A stretch of 64,000 nucleotides of DNA from Ginsengibacter sp963792025. Lineage in GTDB: Bacteria; Bacteroidota; Bacteroidia; Chitinophagales; Chitinophagaceae. The stretch spans positions 310,001-374,000 of the forward strand of contig CAWBUS010000001.1 of NCBI GenBank assembly GCA_963792025.1. Direction: 5' to 3'. The position numbers were made by a program, and so were the translations under genes. Positions 18,366-27,636 of this stretch are shown in pieces. The notes beneath the pieces are model-generated. The model did no database searches. It was not told where the DNA came from and saw only the letters and a list, made by a program, of their open reading frames with translations. The stretch's first letter is position 1. Every line of letters starts with the position of its first letter.

Positions 18366-19316
18366 ATGAAAAAAATATTGATTCTTGTTTGTGTATTATT
18401 TCAGTATGTATTGTATGCTCAAAAATTACCGGATAGCTATACTGACGGAAAATATGTAACTGTTAATGGCGCCAAATTGTATGTAGTGCTTGTTGGCAAA
18501 GGCGATCCGCTTATTATTATTCCCGGCGGTCCCGGGGGTGCACATATAGGATATCGTTCGTTTGATTCATTAGCGAAGGATAACGAGATTATTTATTTTG
18601 ACGCTTTCGGAAGAGGCAAAAGTGATACAGCGAAAGATGTAAAAGAATATTCTCTTGCCCGTGATATAGAAGATGTCGAAGGCCTTCGTCTGGCTTTGCA
18701 TATTGATAAATTAAACGTGCTGGGCCATTCTTATGGCGGCCTTGTGGCACAGGGTTATGCCTTAAAATATCCATCGCATGTTAATCATCTTATCCTGGCC
18801 AATACCTTTCATAGCTTTATAATGTGGCAGGAAAATGATGACAACAGCAATCATGAAATAAAAACCAATTACCCTGAGGTTTGGGATTCATTAATGAAAA
18901 TTCGCGAAGCGGGCGCCGTATCCAGCGATCCTAAGCACCAGGAATTATATGGCAAAGTTCCTTATGGTTTTTTATATGCTTATAATCCCAATAACTTTTT
19001 GGGCCGTGGCAGAAAGCCATATCCTAACCCGATGAATACAAAATTATATTACCAGATGGTTGGCAAAGACGGCGACTTTATCGTGGGAAGCGACATAGGT
19101 AATTTTGATTATAGGAAAGATTTAAAAAATCTTACGATGCCTGTGTTAATTTATGGTGGCCGCTACGATCGTGTTGCAGTGCCGTACATGATGGTTAAGT
19201 ACAAAGAGTATTGTCCGCAGGCGCAGTTTATGATCTTCGAAAAATCAGGACACAATCCGCAGGTGGAAGAACCGGAGAAGTTATTTCCGGTAATAGAGAA
19301 ATTTTTACATGGTTAA
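18366..19316 (+). CDS. Exported alpha/beta hydrolase, proline iminopeptidase-like
   Basis: A signal peptide ends near VLYAQK. The hydrolase has the oxyanion segment PGGPGGAHIGY, DAFGRGKSD, the nucleophile Ser in LGHSYGGLVAQ (about residue 120), an Asp in YGGRYDRVAVP (about 265) and His in SGHNPQVEEP (about 294). This gives a complete Ser-Asp-His triad. The GGPG motif and overall layout match the S33 peptidase group, which removes N-terminal proline or other residues. Related folds hydrolyse esters, so specificity is open. It follows a terminator and appears to be a single-gene unit, ending convergently with the next gene 13 bp away. Confidence 0.85.
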   Translation: MKKILILVCVLFQYVLYAQKLPDSYTDGKYVTVNGAKLYVVLVGKGDPLIIIPGGPGGAHIGYRSFDSLAKDNEIIYFDAFGRGKSDTAKDVKEYSLARDIEDVEGLRLALHIDKLNVLGHSYGGLVAQGYALKYPSHVNHLILANTFHSFIMWQENDDNSNHEIKTNYPEVWDSLMKIREAGAVSSDPKHQELYGKVPYGFLYAYNPNNFLGRGRKPYPNPMNTKLYYQMVGKDGDFIVGSDIGNFDYRKDLKNLTMPVLIYGGRYDRVAVPYMMVKYKEYCPQAQFMIFEKSGHNPQVEEPEKLFPVIEKFLHG

Positions 19317-19329
19317 AATTAACAGCCCC

Positions 19330-20625
19330 CTATTTTTTAAGACGATATTTTCTATTCACTTTCGGGCTATTGAAATATCTATCGAGTTCCTCACTATTGG
19401 TATTATCTTCTACAATGGGCACATCAATTAATTGTAGTTGCACCTGCGTAAGTTCGTCTCTCAGCTTGGTGGTTTTCTTTACAATATCAGGGTCTTTTTC
19501 CCCGATGAGCATATTATCGGTAAGCAGATATTGAAGTCTTTTAATATCGCTTCTTACAAGCGACGCCGAATTTTGTTCTGTCGTTTTGGAAGGAGCCACT
19601 GCTTCTTTTACCGGAACCAATGCCACGCCAACACTGGGCAAAATTTTTCCTGTCGTTTGTTCGCTCTGTGTAGGTAACGAAGAAAAAATTGTTCCGCCTA
19701 AAGCTGTCGATGCAGAAGTAAGATCAAAGGAGGTCCGTGTATTTCGTGTACGCTTTACCTTTTGATCTAATATTCTGAAAGTACTTTTTAATTGAAGTAT
19801 GTAAGTGTCAACATCCTTTGTTATCTTATTGTATTGAATTAAACGGTAAGGATAATTGATGGTTTGCTTTACTGTTATTTTTACGATTGCGGTATCATGA
19901 TTATAAAATTTATCCGTACCGATAAAGGTTATTGTCAATGGTTTCCGGTCAATTTTTTCGTCATCTTTAATAAAATCGTAGGGCGCATCCCAGGTAAAAT
20001 CATCGCCGCAATGAGCGATAGGTGTTGTAGAATGAATGGGCGAGCTGGTATAGTAAGTTATTGATTCAATAGGAAAACTTCCATCGTCGCATTGCAATTT
20101 GAAATTAAGTGTATCGCCTTCTTCAATTACAAGATCACTGCTAACAGTTGGTTTTATTTTTGATGGAATAATTTCCGTATTATAAAAAACGAGTGTAAAA
20201 ACCGTGTCAACTTTATCGGTTGGGTCATTGAGGTTTTGTATGCCCATCTTCACTTTATATTCATTATCATACTTAAGTTTTCCGCTAAGAAAATATGATT
20301 TATCGGCCTTGAAATGTAATTCCCCGTTGTCTTTATTAATCTTTAACCCAACGGGCGAATTCTTTAAATACCAATAATATTGTTGCGGATCGCGATTTAT
20401 TTCAAAATGATAATCAAGAGTAGAATCTACATGCAGCGTGAAATATGGACTAAAGTTTTTGATACGTAAAACGGTATCTTCTTTTTTTACAAAATTGCTG
20501 TCGGGCTTAATGTTTATTGCTACAGTATCAGTAACAACCTGGCACGACACAATTATGGGAAGAAAAAATAATGCAGTAAGCAACAAATATGGTATGCTTT
20601 TTTTTCTTAAAGGGTATTTCAACAT
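19330..20625 (-). CDS. Exported protein of unknown function with Ig/cadherin-like segments
   Basis: No family was recognised. I place the start at the ATG at 20625 because it opens a signal MLKYPLRKKSIPYLLLTALF with a lipobox-like IIVSC; the longer frame to 20691 overlaps the upstream gene. About 430 residues follow. The beta-rich middle repeats phrases such as HVDSTLDYHFEI and VVEEGDTLNFKLQCDDG that recall Ig-like or cadherin-like domains sampling large polymers. From about residue 320 the sequence becomes helical and charged (LRDELTQVQLQL), ending in NRKYRLKK. It is probably periplasmic or outer-membrane anchored. The small exported protein upstream is on the same strand and may be cotranscribed. 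Confidence 0.7.
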   Translation of the reverse strand: MLKYPLRKKSIPYLLLTALFFLPIIVSCQVVTDTVAINIKPDSNFVKKEDTVLRIKNFSPYFTLHVDSTLDYHFEINRDPQQYYWYLKNSPVGLKINKDNGELHFKADKSYFLSGKLKYDNEYKVKMGIQNLNDPTDKVDTVFTLVFYNTEIIPSKIKPTVSSDLVIEEGDTLNFKLQCDDGSFPIESITYYTSSPIHSTTPIAHCGDDFTWDAPYDFIKDDEKIDRKPLTITFIGTDKFYNHDTAIVKITVKQTINYPYRLIQYNKITKDVDTYILQLKSTFRILDQKVKRTRNTRTSFDLTSASTALGGTIFSSLPTQSEQTTGKILPSVGVALVPVKEAVAPSKTTEQNSASLVRSDIKRLQYLLTDNMLIGEKDPDIVKKTTKLRDELTQVQLQLIDVPIVEDNTNSEELDRYFNSPKVNRKYRLKK

Positions 20626-20671
20626 GCTGGCAAAAATATAAAAACTAAGTTTTAAATCTCTTATAAAAAAG

Positions 20672-21013
20672 TTATTGCTTTTTGCCTTCATAGTAATTGC
20701 ACTGCGCCAGCGATCCTAGCCTGAAACGAATAGGCATTCTCGTAGCTCTCTCAATTTTAAGTTCTTGCCTGCAAAAGAAACCATATGAGCAGGTAGAAAA
20801 GTTTTCAGCAACTGGTGGCTTTAAATTTTCAGCGCTTTCAAATAAGGATATTGATGGCACAAAAAGCAAAGTAGTGTCGGAAGGTTTTAATTTATTTTTA
20901 ACAAGAAAGTTAATATAATCCGGCTTTACAGAAGTAGTGAATTGTGCATTGGAAAACAGGCAGGAAAAGATTAAAATCAAAATGAAACCACAAATTTTAT
21001 TCCAAAAAACCAT
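20672..21013 (-). CDS. Small exported protein of unknown function (conserved type in Bacteroidota)
   Basis: This 113-residue protein has a signal peptide ending LFSNAQF. It has a distinctive C-terminus with FFCRQELKIERATRMPIRFRLGSLAQCNYYEG. I have the impression that proteins with the RFRLGSL-CNYLEGK ending recur across Bacteroidota genomes; I cannot check this here and know no function. Two Cys near the end and one in the middle (CSYGFFC) might form disulfides in the periplasm. It lies divergently from rpoN with a 52-bp gap. Confidence 0.7.
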   Translation of the reverse strand: MVFWNKICGFILILIFSCLFSNAQFTTSVKPDYINFLVKNKLKPSDTTLLFVPSISLFESAENLKPPVAENFSTCSYGFFCRQELKIERATRMPIRFRLGSLAQCNYYEGKKQ

Positions 21014-21018
21014 ATCAT

Positions 21019-21026
21019 TACTTTTG
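21019..21026 (+). promoter_or_regulatory. Bacteroidota -7 element before rpoN
   Basis: TACTTTTG matches the TAnnTTTG consensus and lies 40 bp before the rpoN start. No convincing TTG -33 element sits 19-21 bases upstream, so confidence is limited. A GTAAATTTAC palindrome follows at once. Confidence 0.35.
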
Positions 21027-21065
21027 TGGTTGTAAATTTACCACTTTAAAAAAGAAAACGAGTTC

Positions 21066-22550
21066 ATGTCTTTAAGCCAGCGCTTACAACAAAAATTATT
21101 ACAGAAACTGTCACCTCAGCAAATTCAGCTAATGAAGTTGCTGCAGGTACCTACTGCTCATCTTGAAGAAAGAATAAAGGAAGAATTAGAAGAAAATCCC
21201 GCCCTGGAAGGTGGAGAAGATGGGCATGACGAAAATTTTGATGCGCCAAAGGATGAATTTGAAACAGCTGAAGATGATTTTGAAAATGATGGCAGCGAAG
21301 ATGATTATGACAAAATCGATATCAGCGAATATGTGAGCGATGGCGATGATGAAGTTGGTGACTATAAGTTACGTGACGATAATTACGGTGATACGGAAGA
21401 AACAAAAGTAATTCCCCATAAAGTTGAAATTTCGTTTTTTGATACGCTCAAGAGCCAGTTACTGATGTTGGACCTTGATGAGCGTGAAAAAAAGATAGCC
21501 GAACAAATAATCGGAAGTATTGATGATGACGGTTACCTGCGTCGTGAAATAACTGCTATTGCCGACGACCTTGCTTTCAGACAAAATATTGCCGCTACTG
21601 AAAAAGAAATTGAAAAAATAATAGAACTTATCCAGCAATTTGATCCGCCGGGCGTTGCTGCCAGGGATTTGCGTGAATGTTTATTATTGCAATTGAAAAG
21701 GAAAGAGAGAAATGGCGGTGCAGTTCAAACGGCGATAGCCGTTATTGAAAATTATTTTGATGAGTTTACAAAAAAGCATTACGAAAAAATACAGCGTGGC
21801 TTGAACCTCGATGATGATGGCATTAAAGATGTGATCAACCAGATAATAAAACTGAATCCCAAGCCCGGCGGGCAGGTTGGTGAAACCAATAAATTACAGA
21901 GTTATGTAATACCCGATTTTTTTATAACCAATAACCTCGGCAAACTTGAAGTAATATTAAATTCAAAAAACGCCCCCGACTTAAGAATCAGCGAAGGTTA
22001 CCGCGACATGCTGAGAGACTATGACAAGGGCTCAAAAAAAGATAAACGGCAAAAAGAAGCCGTACTCTTTATTAAACAAAAAATAGATTCGGCCAAATGG
22101 TTTATTGATGCGATAAAGCAAAGACAACATACGCTTTTAAGCACTATGGAAACTATTATGGAGTATCAAAAAGAATTTTTTTTAACAGGAGATGAAACTG
22201 ATTTACGGCCAATGATTTTAAAAGACATTGCCGAAAGAACGTCACTGGATATTTCTACAGTAAGCCGTGTTGCCAACAGTAAATTTGTGCAAACAGAATT
22301 CGGAACCTATCGTTTGAAGTTTTTCTTTAGTGAAAGCCTCGTTACTGACAGTGGTGAAGAGGTAAGTACCCGTGAGGTTAAAAAAATATTGAACAATTTA
22401 ATTGACGACGAAAGTAAACAGCATCCGCTCAGCGATGAAAAACTAACGGACCTCTTGCAGGAAAAGGGGTACAACATTGCCCGTAGAACGGTTGCTAAAT
22501 ACCGCGAGCAACTTAACATACCAGTTGCCAGGTTAAGAAAGGAATTATAA
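21066..22550 (+). CDS. rpoN: RNA polymerase sigma-54 factor
   Basis: This 494-residue alternative sigma factor needs AAA+ activators for open-complex formation. Region I is Gln/Leu-rich at the N-terminus (SLSQRLQQKLLQKLSPQQIQ), region II is acidic (about residues 55-110, many Asp/Glu), and the core-binding region follows (DPPGVAARDLRECLLLQL). The C-terminal DNA-binding part contains the helix-turn-helix IAERTSLDISTVSRV and the RpoN box ARRTVAKYRE near residue 480. All regions of the family are present. The next gene starts directly after the stop codon, implying one operon. Confidence 0.97.
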   Translation: MSLSQRLQQKLLQKLSPQQIQLMKLLQVPTAHLEERIKEELEENPALEGGEDGHDENFDAPKDEFETAEDDFENDGSEDDYDKIDISEYVSDGDDEVGDYKLRDDNYGDTEETKVIPHKVEISFFDTLKSQLLMLDLDEREKKIAEQIIGSIDDDGYLRREITAIADDLAFRQNIAATEKEIEKIIELIQQFDPPGVAARDLRECLLLQLKRKERNGGAVQTAIAVIENYFDEFTKKHYEKIQRGLNLDDDGIKDVINQIIKLNPKPGGQVGETNKLQSYVIPDFFITNNLGKLEVILNSKNAPDLRISEGYRDMLRDYDKGSKKDKRQKEAVLFIKQKIDSAKWFIDAIKQRQHTLLSTMETIMEYQKEFFLTGDETDLRPMILKDIAERTSLDISTVSRVANSKFVQTEFGTYRLKFFFSESLVTDSGEEVSTREVKKILNNLIDDESKQHPLSDEKLTDLLQEKGYNIARRTVAKYREQLNIPVARLRKEL

Positions 22551-23246
22551 ATGGAAAAAAATTTTATTACAAGTACAGGCCGGGTTATTGAGTTTGATCA
22601 TAAACGATACTCTCTTGCATTGAGCATACCGGCTCAATTATTTTCCTATGTTTTTCATCCTTTGTTTATACCTACAATTGCCACCTGGTATTTAGCGTAC
22701 ATCCATCAAGGTTATTTTACCGGAATTGCACCACACGACAGGTTATTGATTATAATAAGAGTAGCTATTAACACAATTATTTTTCCAGGTATAACTGTGT
22801 TGTTATTAAAAGCTGTTGGATTTATCAAAAGTATTTATTTAAAAACTCAAAGGGAAAGAATCATTCCTTATGTGGGTGCCAATCTTTTTTATTTCTGGAT
22901 GTATCTCGTTTTCAGGAACCAACCGGAAGTCCCTCCTATACTTACTGCCTTTATTTTTGGAGTTTTTCTTTCTTCCTCTGTTGGTTTATTGGCCAATATT
23001 TATTTTAAAATTAGCATGCATGCTTTAGGCATGGGCTCTCTTTCAGGCTTATTGTTGTTCATCATATTTAGTGGTTCTCCATATGGTATTTTTCTCCAGG
23101 CGATGATTGTATTTTTAATAACGGGTTTTGTTTGCACCAGCCGGATGATTGTCAGCGATCACAAACCGTCTGATATTTATTCCGGAATATTATTTGGCAT
23201 CATTTGCCAGGTTATTTCTTTTTTGTTCATCGGAGTATCCACATAA
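22551..23246 (+). CDS. Polytopic membrane protein, PAP2-like
   Basis: This 231-residue protein has about six hydrophobic segments. A possible lipid-phosphatase-like signature is spread over KTQRERIIPY (about residue 97), KISMHALGMGSLSG (about 153-166) and SRMIVSDHKPSDIYSG (about 200-215). The last two resemble the His-containing and SR-x5-H-x3-D motifs of the PAP2 superfamily. Its start codon abuts the rpoN stop, so translation is probably coupled. A role in lipid or undecaprenyl-phosphate dephosphorylation is possible but not shown. It ends convergently with the beta-galactosidase gene. Confidence 0.65.
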   Translation: MEKNFITSTGRVIEFDHKRYSLALSIPAQLFSYVFHPLFIPTIATWYLAYIHQGYFTGIAPHDRLLIIIRVAINTIIFPGITVLLLKAVGFIKSIYLKTQRERIIPYVGANLFYFWMYLVFRNQPEVPPILTAFIFGVFLSSSVGLLANIYFKISMHALGMGSLSGLLLFIIFSGSPYGIFLQAMIVFLITGFVCTSRMIVSDHKPSDIYSGILFGIICQVISFLFIGVST

Positions 23247-23276
23247 ATTATCTCCTTTAACCCCGCGAATCAATAT

Positions 23277-26200
23277 TTATTTTATGGGAGTTATCATAAA
23301 TGAATAACTATAATTTTTATAATTGAGGCGGTATTGGTTTAAAGGCCATGTTCCCCAGGAATTAACACCACCAACACCTGTTTGCTCCAGGTCAATATTT
23401 AACGTTGTCAGGTCTCTTTCTTTTAATTCACCGAAATGTCGGTTATGTTTTTCAAGTCCATCGTCCAGATCTTCGTCAAGATAATGACGGGCAGCTATGT
23501 TTAAAACGGTATCACCAATAATCAATAAACCGGTTCCTTGCCCATTCGTTAGCTTAACCCATCGCACATCTGTTTTATTGCCCGATTCCTGTGGCCGTAC
23601 ATAGCCATGGAACTGGTCATGCACACTCATAGTATACAAGCCAACAAAAGCATCATCCTTGCGATCCCAATAATTTTCCGACGGACCGCGGCCATACCAC
23701 TGCATTTGGTTGTATTCTTTCGGCAACATCATTTGCATTCCAAATTTAAATAGCATCGGTTCCTCCTTCGAACTATCTGCCTGCATCGATTCGGTTACTT
23801 TAATTATGCCGTCGCCATTTAATTGATAATTGATATCAAGATAAGCATATACGTCAGGCAATGAATAATGCATGCTCAGTTGTATATTTTTGTTATTGGA
23901 AGAATCAATCGTAAAACCAAGAAGTGCATAATTATGGCTTGCCCTTTTCCAGTTCAACAACTTTACCTGGAGATCTGCACCGAAATCATTATCCGTAGGG
24001 GGCCGCCAGAAATTAGGTTTCAAATCAAACCCTTCTTTAAGAAAATTGTTCCCGTTAACAATGTATTCGTGCAACAGGCCATCATGCCTGCTGAAGTTAA
24101 ATTTCACACTTTCATTACTTACATCAATTATACTATCGGTAACCTGTACCCGTAAATTTGATGAGGCGGGAAATGAAACAATCTCTCCTAAATGGCTATA
24201 TAACATTAATTGATCTTTTGCTATTTCCCACCCGGATGGCAGAATGCCTTCCGCTGTTTTTGTTTTATAATAAACATTTAGAAAAATTTCTTTGTACCCA
24301 ACCCGAGGTAAACTATAATGCAAATCAACCAGTACTGAATCGTGGGGAGGAACCTGCAAAGATTCAACATTACCTGTTTTAATAATTTTTCCATCAGCAA
24401 CCAATTCCCAATTCAAGATTACATTATCGAGGTTCTTAAAGAAATTCTCATTGTAAACTTTAATCTTGCCTACCATCATGTCGGCAGGATAAGTGAATAT
24501 ATCCTGGTACTCTTTCTTTACTTCCAGCATTTGAGGATGCAGGCTCCTGTCCGGTGCTACCAGGCCATTGCAATTAAAATTTTGGTCGCTTGGCATTTCA
24601 ACGCCATAGTCTCCGCCATAAGCCCAGATGGTATCGCCACGATCAGTAATTTTTTGGAAACCCTGGTCCACAAAATCCCAGATGTAGCCGCCCTGCATAC
24701 GCGGATAATATTTACGAATCGTATCCCAGTAGTCATTGAAATTACCATCCGTATTGCCCATAGCATGCGCATACTCCACCAATATAAACGGCTTATGATT
24801 ACTGCTGCTATCATATTTTACATGATACACCATATCATCCGGAGAAGGATACATCGGGCAATAAATATCAGAAAAATTTGTAGCGCTTGCAGGTTCATAT
24901 TCTACAGGTCTCGATGGATCACGGTGTTTAATCCAGTCATAACATTTTTCAAAATTGATTCCCATACCAGCTTCATTACCCATTGACCAAACGATTACGC
25001 TTGCATGATTTTTATCGCGTTCTACAGCACGGGAATCGCGTTGAAAATGTTGCAAAAACCAATCAGGCTTTTTAGATAAAGAATTAGCGCCAAAACCCAT
25101 TCCATGCGATTCCAAATCGGCTTCATCTACTACGTACAACCCATATTTATCGCACAACTCATACCAGTAAGGATCGTTAGGATAGTGGCATGTACGAACA
25201 GCATTAATATTATTTTCTTTCATGATCCGGATGTCCTGTTCCATGCGTTCTTTACTAATATACTGCCCCGTAAGTGGATCCATTTCATGCCGGTTAACAC
25301 CCTTAATTAAAATGGCCTGTCCATTTACATATAACACGCCATCTTTTATTTCAACTTTTCTGAATCCTGTCTTTTGAGGGATCACTTCAATCGTTTGCCC
25401 TTTTCCGTTAGTTAAGGTTGTAAGTGCTGTATATAAATACGGTGTTTCTGCCGACCACTTTTTGGGATCGTTCATTTTTATAATTACATTCTTAAACGCA
25501 ACAGAATCTGACAAGCTCACAGATGCTTTACCAACGGACACTCCTGATGGATCCAACAATTCAAAGGAAGCTTTATAGCTTCTTAGCGCCTTGTCATTAT
25601 TATTTAAAAAATCAAGGCTGATATTTAATTGTCCGTTTACATAATTATCCGTTAGGTCTGGGATAATTTGTACATCACGAATGTGAACCGGGTTACGGGC
25701 ATACATAAATACATCACGGTTAACGCCGGCGAGCCGCCACATGTCCTGGTCTTCAATATAACTACCGTCGCTCCAGCGATACACCTGGAAGGCTAATAAA
25801 TTTTTTTGCCCGGGTTTTACATATTTCGTGATGTTGAATTCTGCAGGAAGTTTACTGTCTTCGCTATAGCCAACCCATTGGCCATTCACCCACAAATAAA
25901 AGCAGGAGCGTACAGCACCAAACTGAATGTAAATGTCCTTGCCTTTCCAGTTTTTATCAATCATTACTTCTCTGCGATAAGAACCAACTGGGTTATATTG
26001 ATGAGGCACAAGGGGCGGATTAGGTTTCATCAGATAATCAAAATCGTAACGGATATTGGTATAAATGGGAATACCATATCCATTTACCTCCCATGTAGCG
26101 GGCACTTTAAAATTATTCCAATGACTATCGTTATAATCCGTTTTCCAAAATCCTAAGGGGCGGTCGCCAGGTTTATCTACCCAATTGAATTTCCATTCTC

Positions 26201-26408
26201 CATTTAGTGATTGAAAATACTTTGATTCAACAGGATCGTTCTTTAATGCCAGGTCTTTATTTTCGTAAGCAAAATAAGTAGCATGCATCGGCTCACGATT
26301 GAATTCATTTTTCAATTCGTCTTCCCAAAACGAAGGTGGCTCCTGCGATTGAGCCATAAGTTGAGTAAGGCACAATAGTAAAATAGAGAGTATGCATAAT
26401 TTTTTCAT
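23277..26408 (-). CDS. lacZ: GH2 beta-galactosidase (LacZ type), exported
   Basis: This 1043-residue enzyme removes terminal beta-galactose. It begins with a signal peptide (LLLCLTQLMAQSQ), so it acts in the periplasm or outside. The five-domain LacZ layout is visible: sugar-binding domain with VPATWEVNGYGIPIYTN, YIEDQDMWRLAGVNRDV, the barrel with GVNRHEMDP and RTCHYPNDP, the acid/base Glu in WSMGNEAGMG (about residue 475), the nucleophile Glu in FILVEYAHAMGN (about 544), and a C-terminal Bgal small-chain domain with WRPPTDNDFG and WYGRGPSENYWDRK. It is the last gene of the second PUL, 60 bp downstream of the LacI-family regulator gene on the same strand. Confidence 0.95.
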   Translation of the reverse strand: MKKLCILSILLLCLTQLMAQSQEPPSFWEDELKNEFNREPMHATYFAYENKDLALKNDPVESKYFQSLNGEWKFNWVDKPGDRPLGFWKTDYNDSHWNNFKVPATWEVNGYGIPIYTNIRYDFDYLMKPNPPLVPHQYNPVGSYRREVMIDKNWKGKDIYIQFGAVRSCFYLWVNGQWVGYSEDSKLPAEFNITKYVKPGQKNLLAFQVYRWSDGSYIEDQDMWRLAGVNRDVFMYARNPVHIRDVQIIPDLTDNYVNGQLNISLDFLNNNDKALRSYKASFELLDPSGVSVGKASVSLSDSVAFKNVIIKMNDPKKWSAETPYLYTALTTLTNGKGQTIEVIPQKTGFRKVEIKDGVLYVNGQAILIKGVNRHEMDPLTGQYISKERMEQDIRIMKENNINAVRTCHYPNDPYWYELCDKYGLYVVDEADLESHGMGFGANSLSKKPDWFLQHFQRDSRAVERDKNHASVIVWSMGNEAGMGINFEKCYDWIKHRDPSRPVEYEPASATNFSDIYCPMYPSPDDMVYHVKYDSSSNHKPFILVEYAHAMGNTDGNFNDYWDTIRKYYPRMQGGYIWDFVDQGFQKITDRGDTIWAYGGDYGVEMPSDQNFNCNGLVAPDRSLHPQMLEVKKEYQDIFTYPADMMVGKIKVYNENFFKNLDNVILNWELVADGKIIKTGNVESLQVPPHDSVLVDLHYSLPRVGYKEIFLNVYYKTKTAEGILPSGWEIAKDQLMLYSHLGEIVSFPASSNLRVQVTDSIIDVSNESVKFNFSRHDGLLHEYIVNGNNFLKEGFDLKPNFWRPPTDNDFGADLQVKLLNWKRASHNYALLGFTIDSSNNKNIQLSMHYSLPDVYAYLDINYQLNGDGIIKVTESMQADSSKEEPMLFKFGMQMMLPKEYNQMQWYGRGPSENYWDRKDDAFVGLYTMSVHDQFHGYVRPQESGNKTDVRWVKLTNGQGTGLLIIGDTVLNIAARHYLDEDLDDGLEKHNRHFGELKERDLTTLNIDLEQTGVGGVNSWGTWPLNQYRLNYKNYSYSFMITPIK

Positions 26409-26467
26409 TGAGATTTGATTTTGCTATAGTAGAATATTTAAAACTTGATTTAAAAGCGATTGAGAAA

Positions 26468-27529
26468 TCAACTGAAATTTTTCATCTTCTTGTTATTTAA
26501 AATATTTTCTTTTTTCATGGAAGAATCTCTAAAAACAAGAATGGGCTCTAAAATGATTTTCCGATGTACTGGTTCATTTTTTTCTTTTCCGGAAATTAAT
26601 TCCAATAATAATTTAGCTGATTCTTTTCCCATTAATACAGTTTGCTGGTCAATGGTTGACAGCGCAGGAGTAATATGTTCTCCAAAGTGCTCATTTGCAA
26701 AACCAAAAATACCAACCTCTTCAGGAATCTTTATATTTCTTTCTTTCAATTCTTTAATCGCTCCGAGCGCTGTAAAATCTTCTACAGCAAAAATGGCATC
26801 AGGTGGATTTGCATTTTCAAAAAAATATTTTACCGCTTCCTTTCCTGATTCTATAGAAATATTGCCGACATAAATTAAACCCTCACCAAATGGGATATTA
26901 TTAGCTTCCAAAGCAGCCATATATCCCTTTAATCGGGTATGCCAAATGTTTATATGCTGTGCTGCTGAAATATGGGCAATACGCTTATACCCTTGTTTAA
27001 TCAAATGTTCTGTTGCCAGGAAAGCTCCTTTAAAATCATCAATTACCACAGAAGGTAAACCCAACTCATCATTTGCACGATCAAAAAAAACAAGAGGAAT
27101 GTTTCTTGCTTTTACATCAAGGAAATGAGAGAAATCAACCGTATTTTTTGCGATGGAAACCAATATGCCATCTACTCTTGCGCTTAAAAATGTTTCAATT
27201 CCTTTAGCTTCATGGTTCATGTCTTCATTGGATTGATAAATAAGAACATTGTATCCGTTTAAATTAGCAATGCTTTCAATGCCATGTACTACCGAACCGA
27301 AAAAATTAATTTCAGCGCTTGGAATAATAACTCCAATTACATTGGTTTTACCGGATTTCAGAGAAGCGGCTATGGTGTTTTTTTTATAGTTTAATTGCGC
27401 GGCTATTTTTTTAACCGCCTCCTTTGTTTGAACACTAATACCTGGATGATTGCTCAATGCACGGGATATCGTTGCCGGCGTTACGTTAAGCTTCCTCGCA
27501 ATATCATTTATCGTTACTTTATATTTCAA
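26468..27529 (-). CDS. LacI family transcriptional regulator
   Basis: This 353-residue regulator has an N-terminal helix-turn-helix (VTINDIARKLNVTPATISRALSNHPG, residues 3-28) with hinge helix AASLKSGKTNVIGVIIP, and a periplasmic-binding-protein-like effector domain to about residue 330. It sits between the UnbV-type lipoprotein and lacZ in the second PUL, so a galactoside-type inducer is a reasonable guess. A CG-centred LacI-type operator overlaps the predicted start of transcription of the susC gene 9 kb upstream, giving it a candidate target. The C-terminal tail is Lys/Asn-rich. Confidence 0.95.
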   Translation of the reverse strand: MKYKVTINDIARKLNVTPATISRALSNHPGISVQTKEAVKKIAAQLNYKKNTIAASLKSGKTNVIGVIIPSAEINFFGSVVHGIESIANLNGYNVLIYQSNEDMNHEAKGIETFLSARVDGILVSIAKNTVDFSHFLDVKARNIPLVFFDRANDELGLPSVVIDDFKGAFLATEHLIKQGYKRIAHISAAQHINIWHTRLKGYMAALEANNIPFGEGLIYVGNISIESGKEAVKYFFENANPPDAIFAVEDFTALGAIKELKERNIKIPEEVGIFGFANEHFGEHITPALSTIDQQTVLMGKESAKLLLELISGKEKNEPVHRKIILEPILVFRDSSMKKENILNNKKMKNFS

Positions 27530-27636
27530 ATAAGATATTTAATAATTTTTTACAGTATCCCGATTTTTCCAGATATAATCGAAAAATTTTGGTTACACTT
27601 TGCATACGGTTATATCGTTAATCAGAGTAAACAATT

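Noticed and set aside
24342..24986. A 214-codon plus-strand open frame opposite the lacZ-type gene
   Set aside because: It is antisense to well-conserved GH2 motifs, has no family resemblance and has shadow-like composition.
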